Assembly (NCBI GenBank): GCA_002840125.1
Contig: PGZF01000003.1
Location: 186,001-250,000, forward strand
From: Gammaproteobacteria bacterium HGW-Gammaproteobacteria-15
GTDB taxonomy: Bacteria; Pseudomonadota; Gammaproteobacteria; Enterobacterales; Alteromonadaceae
Reading direction: 5' to 3'
Length of the DNA stretch: 64,000 nucleotides
Below are positions 1-9,839 of this stretch, piece after piece; within the stretch, counting starts at the first letter, position 1; every line of letters begins with the position of its first letter. Position numbers and translations under genes: made by a program. The notes under the pieces are model-generated. The model did no database searches. It worked only from the letters and a program-made list of their open reading frames with translations, and had not been told where the DNA came from.

Positions 1-1164
1 GGCGAAATTACCGCTGATGACCGCTTAAGCATTGTCGGCGTAGGTACCCATGTATCCCGCGGTATGGACAAAGGCGGCGTGAATGATTTGAATCTGGTGG
101 TACAGGCTGTGCAGCGCGCCATAGATGAAGCCGAGCTGATGGCAGATTGCCGTGTATCTTCGGTGTATTTAGGCATTACCGGTAAACATATCCGCTGCCA
201 GAACGAAAGTGGCATGGTGCCGATTAACGACACTGAAGTGACCGCAGAAGACGTCGCCAATGTGATCCACGCTGCTAAATCAGTGCCTATTTCAGCCGAG
301 CGGCGCATGTTGCATGTGCTGCCGCAGGAATTCTCGGTAGATATGCAAGAAGGCATTAAAAGCCCGGTAGGTATGTCTGGTGTGCGGATGGAAGCCCGCG
401 CGCACATTATTACCTGTGCCAACGACATGGCAAAGAACATTGAAAAGTGCGTTGAGCGCTGCGGCCTGCAGGTCGACCAGCTGATTTTCACCTCGCTGGC
501 CTCAAGCTACGCGGTGCTGACCGACGATGAAAAAGAGCTTGGTGTCTGCGTAGTGGACATGGGCGGCGGTACTATTGATATCTCTATTTATACCAATGGT
601 GCGCTGCGCCACACCGCAGTGATCCCGGTAGCCGGCAATCAGGTTACCAGTGATATTGCCAAAATTTTCCGCACGCCGCTAAGCCATGCCGAAGACATCA
701 AAGTGCAGTACGCCTGTGCGCTGCGCAGCATGGTGGGTAAAGAAGAAAGCATCGAAGTGCCAAGCGTTGGCGGCAGGCCTGCACGGTCTATGTCGCGCCA
801 TACGCTGGCCGAAGTGGTAGAGCCGCGTTATCAGGAATTATTTGAGCTGGTGCTGGAAGAAATTCGCAGCTCTGGCCTGGAGGAGCAAATTGCTGCCGGT
901 GTTGTGCTTACCGGTGGTACCGCCAAGATGGAAGGTGCGGTGGAATTTGCTGAAGACATTTTTCAGATGCCGGTACGGGTAGGGCAACCTATGCATGTTA
1001 CCGGTTTAAAAGAGTACGTACAGGACCCGGCTTATGCCAGCGTGGTAGGGCTGTTGTTGTACGGTAAAGATGCACGCACCCAGCAGAAAAAAAATGTTGA
1101 TGTGCGCGATTCAGTAAGTAGCTTCGTCAAACGGATCAGCAGCTGGTTCAAAGGCGAATTTTAA
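1..1164 (+). CDS. ftsA: Cell division protein FtsA (5' end outside window)
   Basis: Actin-like ATPase that anchors FtsZ filaments to the inner membrane and recruits later division proteins. The frame is open from the first base, and residues before the internal Met at 64 already match FtsA (an IVGVGTHVSRGMDKGGVND stretch), so the true start lies upstream. The SHS2 region (LSGKH-like LGITGKHIRCQN), the phosphate-binding DMGGGTIDISIY loop, the second nucleotide-binding motif VVLTGGTAKMEG and the C-terminal amphipathic membrane-targeting helix (FVKRISSWFKGEF) are all visible. It sits 30 bp before ftsZ on the same strand, the usual end of the dcw cluster. Identification is secure. Confidence 0.97.
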   Translation, partial: GEITADDRLSIVGVGTHVSRGMDKGGVNDLNLVVQAVQRAIDEAELMADCRVSSVYLGITGKHIRCQNESGMVPINDTEVTAEDVANVIHAAKSVPISAERRMLHVLPQEFSVDMQEGIKSPVGMSGVRMEARAHIITCANDMAKNIEKCVERCGLQVDQLIFTSLASSYAVLTDDEKELGVCVVDMGGGTIDISIYTNGALRHTAVIPVAGNQVTSDIAKIFRTPLSHAEDIKVQYACALRSMVGKEESIEVPSVGGRPARSMSRHTLAEVVEPRYQELFELVLEEIRSSGLEEQIAAGVVLTGGTAKMEGAVEFAEDIFQMPVRVGQPMHVTGLKEYVQDPAYASVVGLLLYGKDARTQQKKNVDVRDSVSSFVKRISSWFKGEF

Positions 1165-1194
1165 GTTAGTAAGCGTAGAAACGGAGAGAGAGCT

Positions 1195-2355
1195 ATGTTT
1201 GAATTAATGGAAAACCACAGCGAAGAAGCTGTTATTAAAGTAATAGGTGTTGGCGGCGGCGGCGGTAACGCTGTTGAGTATATGGTTGCCAGCAATATTG
1301 AAGGTGTAGAGTTTGTTGCGGCCAATACCGACGCCCAGGCTCTGCGTAATTCATCAGCCAACATTACGCTGCAGTTAGGCGCTAATGTTACTAAAGGTTT
1401 AGGTGCGGGTGCAAACCCGGAAATCGGCCGCCGTTCAGCCGAGGAAGACCGCGAAACCATCAAGAAAACCCTGCAGGGCGCTGATATGATTTTTATCGCC
1501 GCCGGTATGGGCGGTGGTACAGGTACCGGTGCAGCACCAATCGTGGCCGAAGTGGCTCGTGAGCTGGGTATCTTAACCGTGGCAGTGGTAACTAAGCCAT
1601 TCCCGTTTGAAGGTAAAAAGCGCACAGCTTACGCTGACGAAGGTATTCTGGAGTTAAGTAAACACGTTGATTCCTTGATCACTATTCCAAACGACAAGTT
1701 GTTAAAAGTGCTGGGTAAAGGCACCAGCCTGCTGGATGCATTTAAAGCCGCCAACAACGTGTTGCTGGGCGCTGTGCAGGGTATCGCTGAATTAATTACC
1801 CGTCCGGGTTTGATCAACGTTGACTTCGCCGACGTACGTACCGTAATGTCAGAAATGGGCACCGCCATGATGGGCAGTGGCCGTGCTTCTGGCCCGGATC
1901 GGGCAGAAGAAGCCGCCGAGCAGGCTATTTCCAGCCCACTGCTGGAAGATATTGATTTATCAGGTGCCAAGGGTATTCTGGTTAATATCACTGCCGGTTT
2001 AGATATCAGCATTGAAGAGTTTGAAATTGTTGGTAACGCAGTAAAAGCGTTTGCGTCTGAAAATGCCACTGTAGTAGTAGGTGCGGTAATCGACCCTAAT
2101 ATGCATGACGAACTGCGCGTAACTGTGGTTGCCACCGGTATTGGTGCAGACCGCCGGCCGGATATCAGCCTGGTGCAAAACCACCGCGCTGAGCCAATGC
2201 CTGTGTACGTACAACACGGTAACACCATGCAAAAACCTGCACCGCAGGCCATGCGTGAAGAGCAGCCAACGGCAGCCGTGAAAGCACAACCAGAAAGCAA
2301 AGCGAATATCGATATTTTTGATATACCGGCGTTTTTACGCAAACAAGCCGACTAA
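1195..2355 (+). CDS. ftsZ: Cell division protein FtsZ
   Basis: Tubulin-like GTPase that forms the Z ring at midcell. The 386-residue length is normal. The glycine-rich nucleotide loop VIGVGGGGGNAV is near residues 16-27 and the tubulin signature GGGTGTG at 106-112. After a Gln/Ala-rich linker the C-terminal conserved peptide DIFDIPAFLRKQAD, which binds FtsA and ZipA, is intact. The start is preceded by a GGAGAGAG ribosome binding site. It is co-transcribed with ftsA and followed by the lpxC promoter region. Confidence 0.98.
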   Translation: MFELMENHSEEAVIKVIGVGGGGGNAVEYMVASNIEGVEFVAANTDAQALRNSSANITLQLGANVTKGLGAGANPEIGRRSAEEDRETIKKTLQGADMIFIAAGMGGGTGTGAAPIVAEVARELGILTVAVVTKPFPFEGKKRTAYADEGILELSKHVDSLITIPNDKLLKVLGKGTSLLDAFKAANNVLLGAVQGIAELITRPGLINVDFADVRTVMSEMGTAMMGSGRASGPDRAEEAAEQAISSPLLEDIDLSGAKGILVNITAGLDISIEEFEIVGNAVKAFASENATVVVGAVIDPNMHDELRVTVVATGIGADRRPDISLVQNHRAEPMPVYVQHGNTMQKPAPQAMREEQPTAAVKAQPESKANIDIFDIPAFLRKQAD

Positions 2356-2424
2356 GTCTATACTCAGTATAGTTTTAGTTGCAGGCAGGGCCGACAGCAG
2401 GGTTAAGCTGCTGTTCAGTGGAAT

Positions 2425-2453
2425 TTGGCATAATTGTCACATTATGCTATGCT
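2425..2453 (+). promoter_or_regulatory. Probable sigma-70 promoter for lpxC
   Basis: TTGGCA at 2425-2430 (5 of 6 to TTGACA) is separated by exactly 17 bp from TATGCT at 2448-2453. It lies in the ftsZ-lpxC gap about 45 bp before the lpxC start. A small hairpin (CTATAC-TCA-GTATAG, 2358-2372) followed by TTTT lies just after ftsZ and may partly terminate dcw transcription. Both are inferred from sequence only. Confidence 0.5.
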
Positions 2454-2498
2454 TCGCCACCATTTTGTGATTGCTTATTATTTGAGCAGGAAGAAATT

Positions 2499-3410
2499 AT
2501 GATTAAACAACGTACCATCGACAAAACAGTCAGCTCCATTGGAGTGGGATTGCACAAAGGCGAAAAGGTTACGCTTACTCTCCGACCTGCGCCGGACAAC
2601 ACGGGTATCGTGTTCCGTCGTGTTGATCTCGATCCTGTGGTCGATTTCAAAGTAACACCTGAGTTAGTGGGTGATACGGTGATGTGTACCTGTTTAATTA
2701 ATGAAAATGGCGTGCGCTTATCTACCACTGAACACCTGATGGCGGCCATTGCCGGGCTGGGGATCGACAACCTGGTGGTTGAAGTAGACTCAGCTGAAAT
2801 TCCTATTATGGATGGCAGTGCCAATCCGTTCGTTTATCTGCTGCTTGAAGCTGGTGTGGCAGAGCAGCGCCAGGCGAAAAAGTTTATCCGTATTAAAAAG
2901 TCTGTACGGGTAGAAGACGGCGACAAATGGGCCGAATTTAAACCGCATCATGGGTTTAAAATTGATTTTGCCATTGAATTTAACCACCCGGTGATTGCAG
3001 AAACCACGCAGCATATGCAAATGGATTTCTCCGCCGCAGGTTTTATTAAAGATATCAGCCGTGCCCGCACCTTTGGTTTTTTGCATGAGGTAGAGTACCT
3101 GCGTGCAAATAATCTGGCCCTGGGTGGCAGTTTTGACAACGCCGTAGTGCTGGACGAATACCGGGTATTAAACCAGGACGGCCTGCGTTACGAAGACGAA
3201 TTTATTAAGCATAAAATTCTCGATGCTATCGGCGATTTATATATGGCCGGGTACAGTATTCTGGGCGAGTTTAAAGCCTTTAAAACCGGCCATGCCCTGA
3301 ATAACCAGCTATTGTGTGCCGTGCTGGCCAATCAGGAAAACTGGGAATTTGTTACCTTTGAAGACAAAGCCCACATGCCGATATCTTATCTGGCGCCTCA
3401 GCTGGCCTGA
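2499..3410 (+). CDS. lpxC: UDP-3-O-acyl-N-acetylglucosamine deacetylase LpxC
   Basis: Zinc deacetylase carrying out the committed step of lipid A synthesis in the cytoplasm. I place the start at ATG 2499, which gives 303 residues (family usually about 305) and the typical [10 protein letters not shown]-terminus behind an AGGAAGAA ribosome binding site. The frame stays open further upstream but that stretch is promoter DNA. Zinc-ligand regions are visible: [15 protein letters not shown] in the first half and [10 protein letters not shown] near residue 238. It follows ftsZ as in most gammaproteobacteria and ends in a convergent terminator shared with dciA. Confidence 0.97.
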   Translation: MIKQRTIDKTVSSIGVGLHKGEKVTLTLRPAPDNTGIVFRRVDLDPVVDFKVTPELVGDTVMCTCLINENGVRLSTTEHLMAAIAGLGIDNLVVEVDSAEIPIMDGSANPFVYLLLEAGVAEQRQAKKFIRIKKSVRVEDGDKWAEFKPHHGFKIDFAIEFNHPVIAETTQHMQMDFSAAGFIKDISRARTFGFLHEVEYLRANNLALGGSFDNAVVLDEYRVLNQDGLRYEDEFIKHKILDAIGDLYMAGYSILGEFKAFKTGHALNNQLLCAVLANQENWEFVTFEDKAHMPISYLAPQLA

Positions 3411-3430
3411 GTTAGCAGTTAAGCTACAAA

Positions 3431-3460
3431 CAAAACCCGGTTTAACCGGGTTTTGTTTTT
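3431..3460 (+). terminator. Bidirectional terminator between lpxC and dciA
   Basis: Perfect 10-bp stem CAAAACCCGG / CCGGGTTTTG with a 5-nt loop, followed by TTTTT on the plus strand. A-rich sequence on the left arm gives a U-tract in the opposite direction. The dciA stop codon falls inside the loop, so one hairpin serves both convergent genes. Confidence 0.85.
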
Positions 3461-3930
3461 CCGCTATTTGGCTGTTGTGTATCAGCGTTTTGGGCCAGTT
3501 TTAATAATGCCTGTTTTAGCGGACCTTCGCTGTTTTGCGCCACCGAGCGTAGTGCCGAGGCCGCGTTGTCAGACAGTTGGTGAGTATTTTTCTGTGCTAC
3601 CGGCAGTTGCAGTTTGCTGATCTGGCCGTTAGGTGAGGCTTCGATCTCAATTCCGGCTAAATCAGGCAAGATTTTTCGGCGAAAATTGTCTAGAATGGCG
3701 TCGCGCTGCATTTTTAAACTGGTCAGCCATGGCGCCGAGGCACACAAAATAATCGCCCGACCGTCACGAATACAGCTGACCTGACAGAAACTAAGTTGCT
3801 CCAGCTGTAAAGCTTCAGCCAGCACCTTGTTCAGTTGTTGCACCAGGCTTACCTGTTGCTGCTGTGATGCCAGGGTACTGTGTGCCAGCACTTTGCTGAT
3901 ATCCAGAGGCTTTTGTGTATAGCGGGCCAT
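3442..3930 (-). CDS. dciA: DciA-type replicative helicase loader (DUF721)
   Basis: DciA is the ancestral bacterial loader/partner of DnaB; E. coli has lost it in favour of phage-derived DnaC. The start at 3930 gives MARYTQKPLDISKVL, 162 residues, preceded by AAAGGCA; a longer open frame continues upstream but looks non-coding (Cys-rich, no domain). The DUF721 core is recognisable: the conserved N-terminal helices around LVQQLNKVLAEAL and the VSCIRDGRAIILCASAPWLTSLK strands. Position between lpxC and secA, facing lpxC, is the standard one for this gene in Alteromonadales, Vibrio and Pseudomonas. The C-terminal 40 residues are Gln/Ala-rich and probably disordered. Confidence 0.85.
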   Translation of the reverse strand: MARYTQKPLDISKVLAHSTLASQQQQVSLVQQLNKVLAEALQLEQLSFCQVSCIRDGRAIILCASAPWLTSLKMQRDAILDNFRRKILPDLAGIEIEASPNGQISKLQLPVAQKNTHQLSDNAASALRSVAQNSEGPLKQALLKLAQNADTQQPNSGKTKPG

Positions 3931-4129
3931 TGCCTTTGTGCACCTGCAACAAGTAAAACATCTGCGCAGTGTAACAGCTTCTTCAGATACAGAGAATGTT
4001 GCACCTTGAAAGCATTGGTATAGGGCACCATATCTGGCGTAAGATGCTGAAGCTTTCATACTTTTTACTGGCTGGGCATAGCGCCGCCGGGGCTGCACTG
4101 CAGTTTTAACTTAACATGGTATTTGGATA

Positions 4130-6847
4130 ATGTTTGGAAAACTTTTTACCAAATTATTTGGTAGCCGCAACGACCGCTTCTTAAAAAAACTAGAAAAACA
4201 AGTACAGCAGATCAATGCGTTAGAGGCAGAACTTGAAGCCTTATCCGACGACCAGCTGAAACAAAAAACCGCAGAGTTTAAACAGCAACTGGCCAATGGC
4301 AGTACGCTGGAAGACATTTTACCTCACGCCTTTGCTACTGTGCGTGAAGCTAGCAAACGTGTATTTGGCATGCGCCACTTTGATGTGCAATTGCTGGGCG
4401 GTATTGTGCTGCATCAGGGTAAAATCTCTGAAATGCGCACCGGTGAAGGTAAAACCTTAACGGCAACCTTGCCGGCTTATCTGAATGCGTTAAGCGGTAA
4501 AGGCGTACATGTTATTACCGTAAACGACTATCTGGCGCGGCGCGATGCCCAAACCAACGCACCGTTATTTTCTTTCCTTGGTTTAAGCGTTGGCGTTAAC
4601 GTACCTGGCATGGCGCACCCGGAAAAGCATAAAGCTTACGCCGCTGATATTACCTACGGTACCAACAATGAATTTGGCTTTGATTACCTGCGCGACAATA
4701 TGGCGTTTTCGCCACAGGATCGGGTGCAGCGCGATCAGGCGTTTGCCATTATCGATGAAGTGGATTCAATCTTAATTGACGAAGCCCGTACCCCACTTAT
4801 TATCTCCGGCCCGGCCGAAGACAGCTCAGAGCTGTACAAACAAATTAACCTGCTGGTACCACAATTAATTAAGCAGGAAAAAGAAGATGAAGAAGGCGCC
4901 CATGGCGATGGCCACTTCACCGTAGATGAAAAAGCCCGTCAGGTATATTTAACTGAACAAGGCCAGATTAAAGTAGAAGACATGCTGCGCGAGCAGGGTA
5001 TGATAGGCGAGCACGACACCCTGTTCTCTGCTGCCAATATCACCTTGCTGCACCATGTGTATGCTGCCTTACGTGCGCACCAGCTGTTTAAGCGCGATGT
5101 CGATTACGTAGTAAAAGACGGCGACATCGTTATTGTTGATGAGCACACCGGCCGTACTATGGAAGGCCGCCGCTGGTCTGAAGGTTTACACCAGGCAGTA
5201 GAAGCCAAAGAAGGGGTGAAAATTCAGAACGAAAACCAAACGCTGGCCTCTATTACCTTCCAGAATTATTTCCGTCTGTACGACAAACTGTCGGGCATGA
5301 CAGGTACTGCAGATACTGAAGCGTTTGAATTCCAGCAAATTTATGGCCTGGAAACTATAGTACTGCCAACTAACCGGCCAATGGTTCGTAAAGATATGGC
5401 CGACTTAGTGTATTTAAATGCCGAAGATAAATACCAGGCCATTATTGAAGACATTATCCAAACCCGTGATGCCGGCCGCCCGGTACTGGTAGGTACGGCA
5501 TCAATTGAAAGCTCAGAGTACTTATCCGGCCTGCTTAATAAAGCCAAAATTAAGCACCAGGTGTTAAACGCCAAATTCCACGCCAATGAAGCACAAATTA
5601 TTGCTCAGGCCGGTCAGCCAGGTACGGTAACTATCGCCACCAATATGGCCGGTCGTGGTACTGATATTGTACTGGGTGGCAGTTTACAAGCTGAACTGGC
5701 AGCACTGGGCGAAAACGCCAGCGCCGAGCAAATTGCCAAAGTAAAAGCTGATTGGCAGGTACAGCACGATGCCGTGATCAGTGCCGGTGGTTTACATATT
5801 ATAGGTACTGAGCGGCACGAGTCGCGCCGTATCGACAACCAGTTACGTGGCCGCTCTGGCCGGCAGGGCGATCCGGGTTCAAGCCGTTTTTATCTGTCGC
5901 TGGACGATGCCTTAATGCGTATTTTCGCTTCAGACCGTATGGCCGGCATGATGCGCCGTTTGGGCATGGAAAAAGGTGAAGCCATTGAACACCCCTGGGT
6001 GAGCCGCGCCATTGAAAATGCACAGCGTAAAGTAGAAGCGCGAAACTTTGATATTCGTAAGCAACTGCTTGAGTTTGACGATGTTGCCAACGATCAGCGT
6101 AAAGTCGTGTACGAGCAACGTAACGAATTGCTCGACGCTACCGATATCAGCGAAACCATTAGCGCTATCCGCACAGATGTGATCGACGGCGTGATCAGCC
6201 AGTATATTCCGCCACAATCGCTGGACGAAATGTGGGATATACCGGGTTTAGAGCAACGGTTAAAAGCCGACTTTAACCTTGAGCTGCCTATTGCGCAGTG
6301 GCTGGCTGATGACAAAAAACTGTTTGAAGAAAAACTGCGCGAGCGTATTCAGCAGGAAGTTGAGCAGGCCTATAGCCATAAAGAACACATGGTTGGCCCG
6401 CAGGTACTGCGCCAGTTTGAAAAAGCCATTATGCTGCAAAGCCTCGATACACACTGGAAAGAGCATCTGGCGGCGATGGATCACCTGCGCCAGGGTATTA
6501 ACCTGCGTGGTTACGCGCAGAAAAACCCGAAACAGGAATACAAGCGTGAAGCCTTTGAACTGTTTTCTACCATGCTGGAAAACCTGAAAATTGACGTTGT
6601 CGGCGTATTAAGCCGCGTACAGGTGCGTGCAGCAGAAGATGTCGAAGCAGTAGAAGAGCAGCGCCGTAAAGCCGATGCAGTACCGCACGATTACCAGCAC
6701 GCAGAAGCAGAGCATGTTGGCGGCCAGATCCCGGAAGATGCGCCGCGTGCTCCGGTATTTCGTGAGCAGGATAAAGTAGGCCGTAACGACCCGTGCCCGT
6801 GCGGCTCAGGTAAAAAATATAAGCAGTGTCACGGTAAACTGGTGTAA
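4130..6847 (+). CDS. secA: Protein translocase ATPase SecA
   Basis: Motor ATPase that drives preproteins through SecYEG. Full length at 905 residues. Walker A (MRTGEGKT) is near 102-109 and the Walker [22 protein letters not shown] near 207. The preprotein-binding domain, the second nucleotide-binding fold ([15 protein letters not shown]), the scaffold/wing region and the C-terminal zinc-binding SecB/ribosome motif [14 protein letters not shown] are all present. An intergenic stretch of about 200 bp separates it from the divergent dciA. No SecM-like arrest peptide gene precedes it, so regulation by the E. coli SecM mechanism is not expected. Confidence 0.98.
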   Translation: MFGKLFTKLFGSRNDRFLKKLEKQVQQINALEAELEALSDDQLKQKTAEFKQQLANGSTLEDILPHAFATVREASKRVFGMRHFDVQLLGGIVLHQGKISEMRTGEGKTLTATLPAYLNALSGKGVHVITVNDYLARRDAQTNAPLFSFLGLSVGVNVPGMAHPEKHKAYAADITYGTNNEFGFDYLRDNMAFSPQDRVQRDQAFAIIDEVDSILIDEARTPLIISGPAEDSSELYKQINLLVPQLIKQEKEDEEGAHGDGHFTVDEKARQVYLTEQGQIKVEDMLREQGMIGEHDTLFSAANITLLHHVYAALRAHQLFKRDVDYVVKDGDIVIVDEHTGRTMEGRRWSEGLHQAVEAKEGVKIQNENQTLASITFQNYFRLYDKLSGMTGTADTEAFEFQQIYGLETIVLPTNRPMVRKDMADLVYLNAEDKYQAIIEDIIQTRDAGRPVLVGTASIESSEYLSGLLNKAKIKHQVLNAKFHANEAQIIAQAGQPGTVTIATNMAGRGTDIVLGGSLQAELAALGENASAEQIAKVKADWQVQHDAVISAGGLHIIGTERHESRRIDNQLRGRSGRQGDPGSSRFYLSLDDALMRIFASDRMAGMMRRLGMEKGEAIEHPWVSRAIENAQRKVEARNFDIRKQLLEFDDVANDQRKVVYEQRNELLDATDISETISAIRTDVIDGVISQYIPPQSLDEMWDIPGLEQRLKADFNLELPIAQWLADDKKLFEEKLRERIQQEVEQAYSHKEHMVGPQVLRQFEKAIMLQSLDTHWKEHLAAMDHLRQGINLRGYAQKNPKQEYKREAFELFSTMLENLKIDVVGVLSRVQVRAAEDVEAVEEQRRKADAVPHDYQHAEAEHVGGQIPEDAPRAPVFREQDKVGRNDPCPCGSGKKYKQCHGKLV

Positions 6848-6870
6848 CACTACACAGTAATATAAACACA

Positions 6871-6894
6871 GAGTCAGCTTAGGCTGGCTCTTTT
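6871..6894 (+). terminator. Terminator after secA
   Basis: Stem GAGTCAGC / GCTGGCTC (8 bp with one G-U pair), TTAG loop, then TTTTGTTTT. It lies 24 bp after the secA stop and just before mutT. Confidence 0.75.
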
Positions 6895-6921
6895 GTTTTG
6901 GCGTCAGGCAGGTGGGTAACA

Positions 6922-7344
6922 ATGCAAACAACGGTGCAAAATAAAGTGGTGCATGTGGCGGTTGGGGTCATAGTGCGCCAGCAGCAAATTTTACTGGCGC
7001 TGCGCAGCAGCAAACAGCATCAGGGCGGCAAATGGGAGTTTCCCGGTGGCAAGGTCGAGGCTGGCGAAACAGTAGCGCAGGCGCTTAACCGTGAGCTGCA
7101 GGAAGAGGTGGCAATAAGTGTTACCCAAAGCAACCCATTAATGCAGTTAGAATACGCTTATCCGGAAAAAACAGTACTGCTGGATATCTGGCTGGTAACT
7201 GGATTTAGCGGCGAGCCCCACGGCCGTGAAGGCCAGCCACTGCGCTGGGCTAGCGTAGCCGAGCTAACAGAAATTCCGTTTCCGGATGCCAACCAGCCAA
7301 TAGTAGCGCGTATTCAGCAGTTGTTTTCCGAAAGCATTTTATAG
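6922..7344 (+). CDS. mutT: 8-oxo-dGTP diphosphatase MutT (Nudix)
   Basis: Nudix hydrolase that removes 8-oxo-dGTP from the nucleotide pool and prevents AT-to-CG transversions. The start at ATG 6922 (140 residues) follows an AGGTGG ribosome binding site; an in-frame TTG lies 24 bp upstream. The Nudix box is readable as GKVEAGETVAQALNRELQEE, with E-RE-EE all present; the Gly normally after REUXEEX is Ala. The substrate-pocket region KWEFPGGK precedes it. Location directly after secA matches E. coli secA-mutT. Confidence 0.93.
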   Translation: MQTTVQNKVVHVAVGVIVRQQQILLALRSSKQHQGGKWEFPGGKVEAGETVAQALNRELQEEVAISVTQSNPLMQLEYAYPEKTVLLDIWLVTGFSGEPHGREGQPLRWASVAELTEIPFPDANQPIVARIQQLFSESIL

Positions 7345-7361
7345 ACTGGGCCGCTAAGGTT

Positions 7362-7769
7362 ATGGGCTATATTTTACTACCATTATTACTCAATGTACCT
7401 TTGCTGCTTGCGGTGTATTACTGGTTTACAGAGGAATATTCATTCACGGGTAAAATGCTGTCAGCATGGCAATGTATGTTGCTTACCACCTTCGTTCTCT
7501 ACTCAGGTTATTGCCTGTACGGTGGCGTCGACAGCATATTACTGCAATTTAAAGACTACGCTTATCCGGCAGGGCGCGCACTGTCTTTTCCTGGTATGTG
7601 GAGTTACGTTGTACCGGGCTTGATAGCGCCCATGCTTATTTTTCCCAAAGAAACATTGTGGTACATACTAAGGCAAACTACCGCCAGTAAAGTAGAACCT
7701 TACGTAATGGTAGTATCCGGCTGCTTACTTTTACTGTTAATGCTAGTCAGACATTTAGCTGTTATTTAG
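7362..7769 (+). CDS. Hypothetical integral membrane protein
   Basis: I do not recognise a family. The 135 residues contain about four hydrophobic segments: near 3-20 (LLPLLLNVPLLLAVYYWF), 34-52, 80-97 and 115-130. The ATG follows TAAGG. It is 17 bp after mutT on the same strand and may be read from the same transcript. Its 3' end overlaps the convergent next gene by 8 bp. It is the first of three non-backbone genes between mutT and yacG. Confidence 0.6.
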   Translation: MGYILLPLLLNVPLLLAVYYWFTEEYSFTGKMLSAWQCMLLTTFVLYSGYCLYGGVDSILLQFKDYAYPAGRALSFPGMWSYVVPGLIAPMLIFPKETLWYILRQTTASKVEPYVMVVSGCLLLLLMLVRHLAVI

Positions 7770-8259
7770 CATCCGGCCAGGCAATTTGTTGTAGTGCAAC
7801 GCCGTTGAAGGGTTTGTGTAAAGTCGCTACAGATCCCAGTTTCTCTCTGATCTGCGGCGACAATTTCATATAGTTTATCTTTATTTCCAATTCAATAAGG
7901 TGAAAGTTGTCTTGTTTATGCTGGTGAATAAAGGCTGCTACTCTGGCGTCTGGCTGTTTTTCGTGTAGTTTCTCAAGCAGAATTAATGCTTCTGTGTAGA
8001 GCATTTTTTCCTCCAGCGTGCATAGCGCGAAGGCCCTCTCTTCAAGATAAGGTATAATCTCTTCTGAATATGGGATACCGGACAACGTCTTAATCTCGTC
8101 CTGTGTCAGAAGAATATTCGGGCTTCTGCCATCCATACATTGTTGCAATGTTGCTTCGTAGTGCTCGTACGCTGAGGTTGTATATTGCAGTGCCTTTTCT
8201 ACAGAAGTGGCCTGTATACCCGCTGAGAAAAATAAGGTGATCAGTAATAGTTTATTCAT
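7762..8259 (-). CDS. Hypothetical exported protein
   Basis: 165 residues beginning with a clear Sec signal peptide (MNKLLLITLFFSAGIQAT; likely cleavage after IQA). The mature part is helical and charged, with two Cys residues (around QQCMDG and FALCTLEE) that could form a disulfide in the periplasm. No family recognised. The start overlaps the end of the upstream gene by 8 bp, so the two minus-strand genes are probably translationally coupled. I cannot assign a function. Confidence 0.6.
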   Translation of the reverse strand: MNKLLLITLFFSAGIQATSVEKALQYTTSAYEHYEATLQQCMDGRSPNILLTQDEIKTLSGIPYSEEIIPYLEERAFALCTLEEKMLYTEALILLEKLHEKQPDARVAAFIHQHKQDNFHLIELEIKINYMKLSPQIREKLGSVATLHKPFNGVALQQIAWPDAK

Positions 8260-8659
8260 ACTGGCACCCCAGATATATCGCCTTCCAAAATTGTACTTCT
8301 TTAGCTGAGAGACGACTATTGCGGGTCTGTAAAAATGCTACTTTTTCAATCTGACGGCGTTTTATTGCACCGAGGCCCTGTATAGATTGGAAAAAGACAT
8401 CCCAGTTTGTGGCATAAACGGCATAGCCAGATTGAGCCGCATCGGAGGATGCCAGTTTAAATGCTAAAGTACCTTCCAGTTGTGCCATACCTGACCCTGA
8501 CGCCCCTTTTTTGGCAACGCCACCAAAAATAGCCCAAAGCTGTCCCAGCAAAAGCACTTTTGTGCCTAGCTTTTCTAGTTCGCTAAGCCTTTCAATCTCT
8601 TGAATAGCATCTAAACTGCTTTGACTAAGCTGAAGATCGACAATGACAGGACATTTCAT
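8252..8659 (-). CDS. Hypothetical cytoplasmic protein
   Basis: About 135 residues from ATG 8659 (MKCPVIVDLQLSQSSL). A TTG at 8680 gives a slightly longer alternative. No signal peptide. A Gly/Ser-rich stretch (AKKGASGSG) in the middle and a basic helix (KRRQIEKV) near the C-terminus are the only notable features. It overlaps the downstream exported-protein gene by 8 bp. Together the pair forms a small operon at the mutT-yacG junction, pointing the same way as yacG. Function unknown. Confidence 0.55.
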   Translation of the reverse strand: MKCPVIVDLQLSQSSLDAIQEIERLSELEKLGTKVLLLGQLWAIFGGVAKKGASGSGMAQLEGTLAFKLASSDAAQSGYAVYATNWDVFFQSIQGLGAIKRRQIEKVAFLQTRNSRLSAKEVQFWKAIYLGCQYE

Positions 8660-8735
8660 GTTTAACGCATCCTTTTTCAAAACATGAAGGATAACGTAAA
8701 ATTATTAAGTTGTAAATTTTGTGTGTTATTGTTGT

Positions 8736-8963
8736 TTAGTGTTTGAAGAATTCATTATCCTGCGCGATAAATTCTTGTTCCAGCTCGGCCAGGTATTCTT
8801 CTGACAAGGCCGCGTCTATTGGCGCCTTGTCGGGTATGCGGTGGTTTTCTGCTGCCCAGTCGCCTAAATCAATTAATTTGCAGCGCTCAGAACAAAAGGG
8901 GCGAAAGGGTGAAGCAGCCGACCAGACTACATCTTTATCACAGGTTGGGCATTTTACATTCAT
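8736..8963 (-). CDS. yacG: DNA gyrase inhibitor YacG (zinc protein)
   Basis: Small zinc protein that binds GyrB and inhibits gyrase in E. coli. The 75-residue product has the defining four cysteines: C5 and C8 (KCPTCDK), and C24 and C28 ([15 protein letters not shown]). The acidic C-terminal tail is typical. It is downstream of zapD and coaE, as in E. coli (yacG-zapD-coaE). Confidence 0.95.
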   Translation of the reverse strand: MNVKCPTCDKDVVWSAASPFRPFCSERCKLIDLGDWAAENHRIPDKAPIDAALSEEYLAELEQEFIAQDNEFFKH

Positions 8964-9045
8964 GCGTTAGCTCCGGCTTAATTTGTGCCAATGTTAGCAT
9001 TTTCAGGCTGTCACGGCACGCCAACTTACAGCAAAGATGCTGCAG

Positions 9046-9792
9046 TTAGCAGCAGGCCAGCTCGAAGCTGATGCTTTGGTCGCTGTTGCTGCGCCCGGCT
9101 TCATCACACAGCTGCATAAAGCGGATAGCATAACGGTACTTGTTGCCACTTACCGTAGGGTAAACCCCGGCGTCTATCGGGTAACGAATGCGCAGTAACT
9201 CGTGTTGATCGGTATTGCTTTGATAAAAGCCGTTGTCGGCAACTACAGCAGTAAAGTGGCCTTTTTCCCGGCTAAAACCTAACACAAAGCTGATTGCCTC
9301 TAACAACAAACCAAACTCATGGCACCAGCTGGCAGCCATTTGCTGGCGTTGTTCCAGCGGTAAGTTAAACCAATAGTGCAGTTGGGGGACGTCAAAATAG
9401 CAGGTACCGCCGGGAATAGAAAAACGCTGGCGTAGCGGTGACAGAAACTTGTCTTCTTTTAAGTTACCAACAAACTTGCCGCTACGCAGCAGTTCAGTTT
9501 GCAACCGCACCGCTTTTTGCAACACAGGCTTTAGTTTATCGCCGGATACCGAAGGATGGTTGGCCCAGGCTACCAATGCCGTTTCGCAGCGTTCACAGTC
9601 TTTAATTAAGTCGGGGCGAATATCGTTGCGGTCGAGCACCTCTACCAGATCAAACAACGCATTAAAGAATGCCTGCTGCTGCCACTCAGAATCCAGATCA
9701 TTGAGGCTATGCAGCTGTGCCAGTAAATATTCCAGACGCAGGTAAGTGCGCAGTTTCTCATTAAGCGGATGTTCGTAGATAAGTTCTGTCAT
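9046..9792 (-). CDS. zapD: Cell division protein ZapD
   Basis: ZapD (YacF) crosslinks FtsZ filaments by binding the FtsZ C-terminal tail. At 248 residues it has the family length. The N-terminal YEHPLNEKLRTYLRLEYL helix and the VPQLHYWFNLPLEQR segment are typical. It lies between coaE and yacG, the conserved position. The C-terminus ends in CC after a Ser/Asp-rich stretch. Confidence 0.95.
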   Translation of the reverse strand: MTELIYEHPLNEKLRTYLRLEYLLAQLHSLNDLDSEWQQQAFFNALFDLVEVLDRNDIRPDLIKDCERCETALVAWANHPSVSGDKLKPVLQKAVRLQTELLRSGKFVGNLKEDKFLSPLRQRFSIPGGTCYFDVPQLHYWFNLPLEQRQQMAASWCHEFGLLLEAISFVLGFSREKGHFTAVVADNGFYQSNTDQHELLRIRYPIDAGVYPTVSGNKYRYAIRFMQLCDEAGRSNSDQSISFELACC

Positions 9793-9839
9793 GAGTTTGC
9801 TGTATCACACCTGTTGTGACAGCAGACTGAAAGCCCCGT

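Noticed and set aside
1161-2342. Long open frames antisense to ftsZ
   Set aside because: They lie wholly inside ftsZ on the other strand, are Ser/Thr/Ala-rich shadows of its codon usage, and have no ribosome binding site or domain.
2379-2498. N-terminal extension of LpxC
   Set aside because: The frame is open, but the stretch includes the lpxC promoter and the normal LpxC N-terminus starts at 2499 behind a good ribosome binding site.
3931-4098. N-terminal extension of DciA
   Set aside because: Cys-rich, without family similarity; start at 3930 has a ribosome binding site and gives the typical length.
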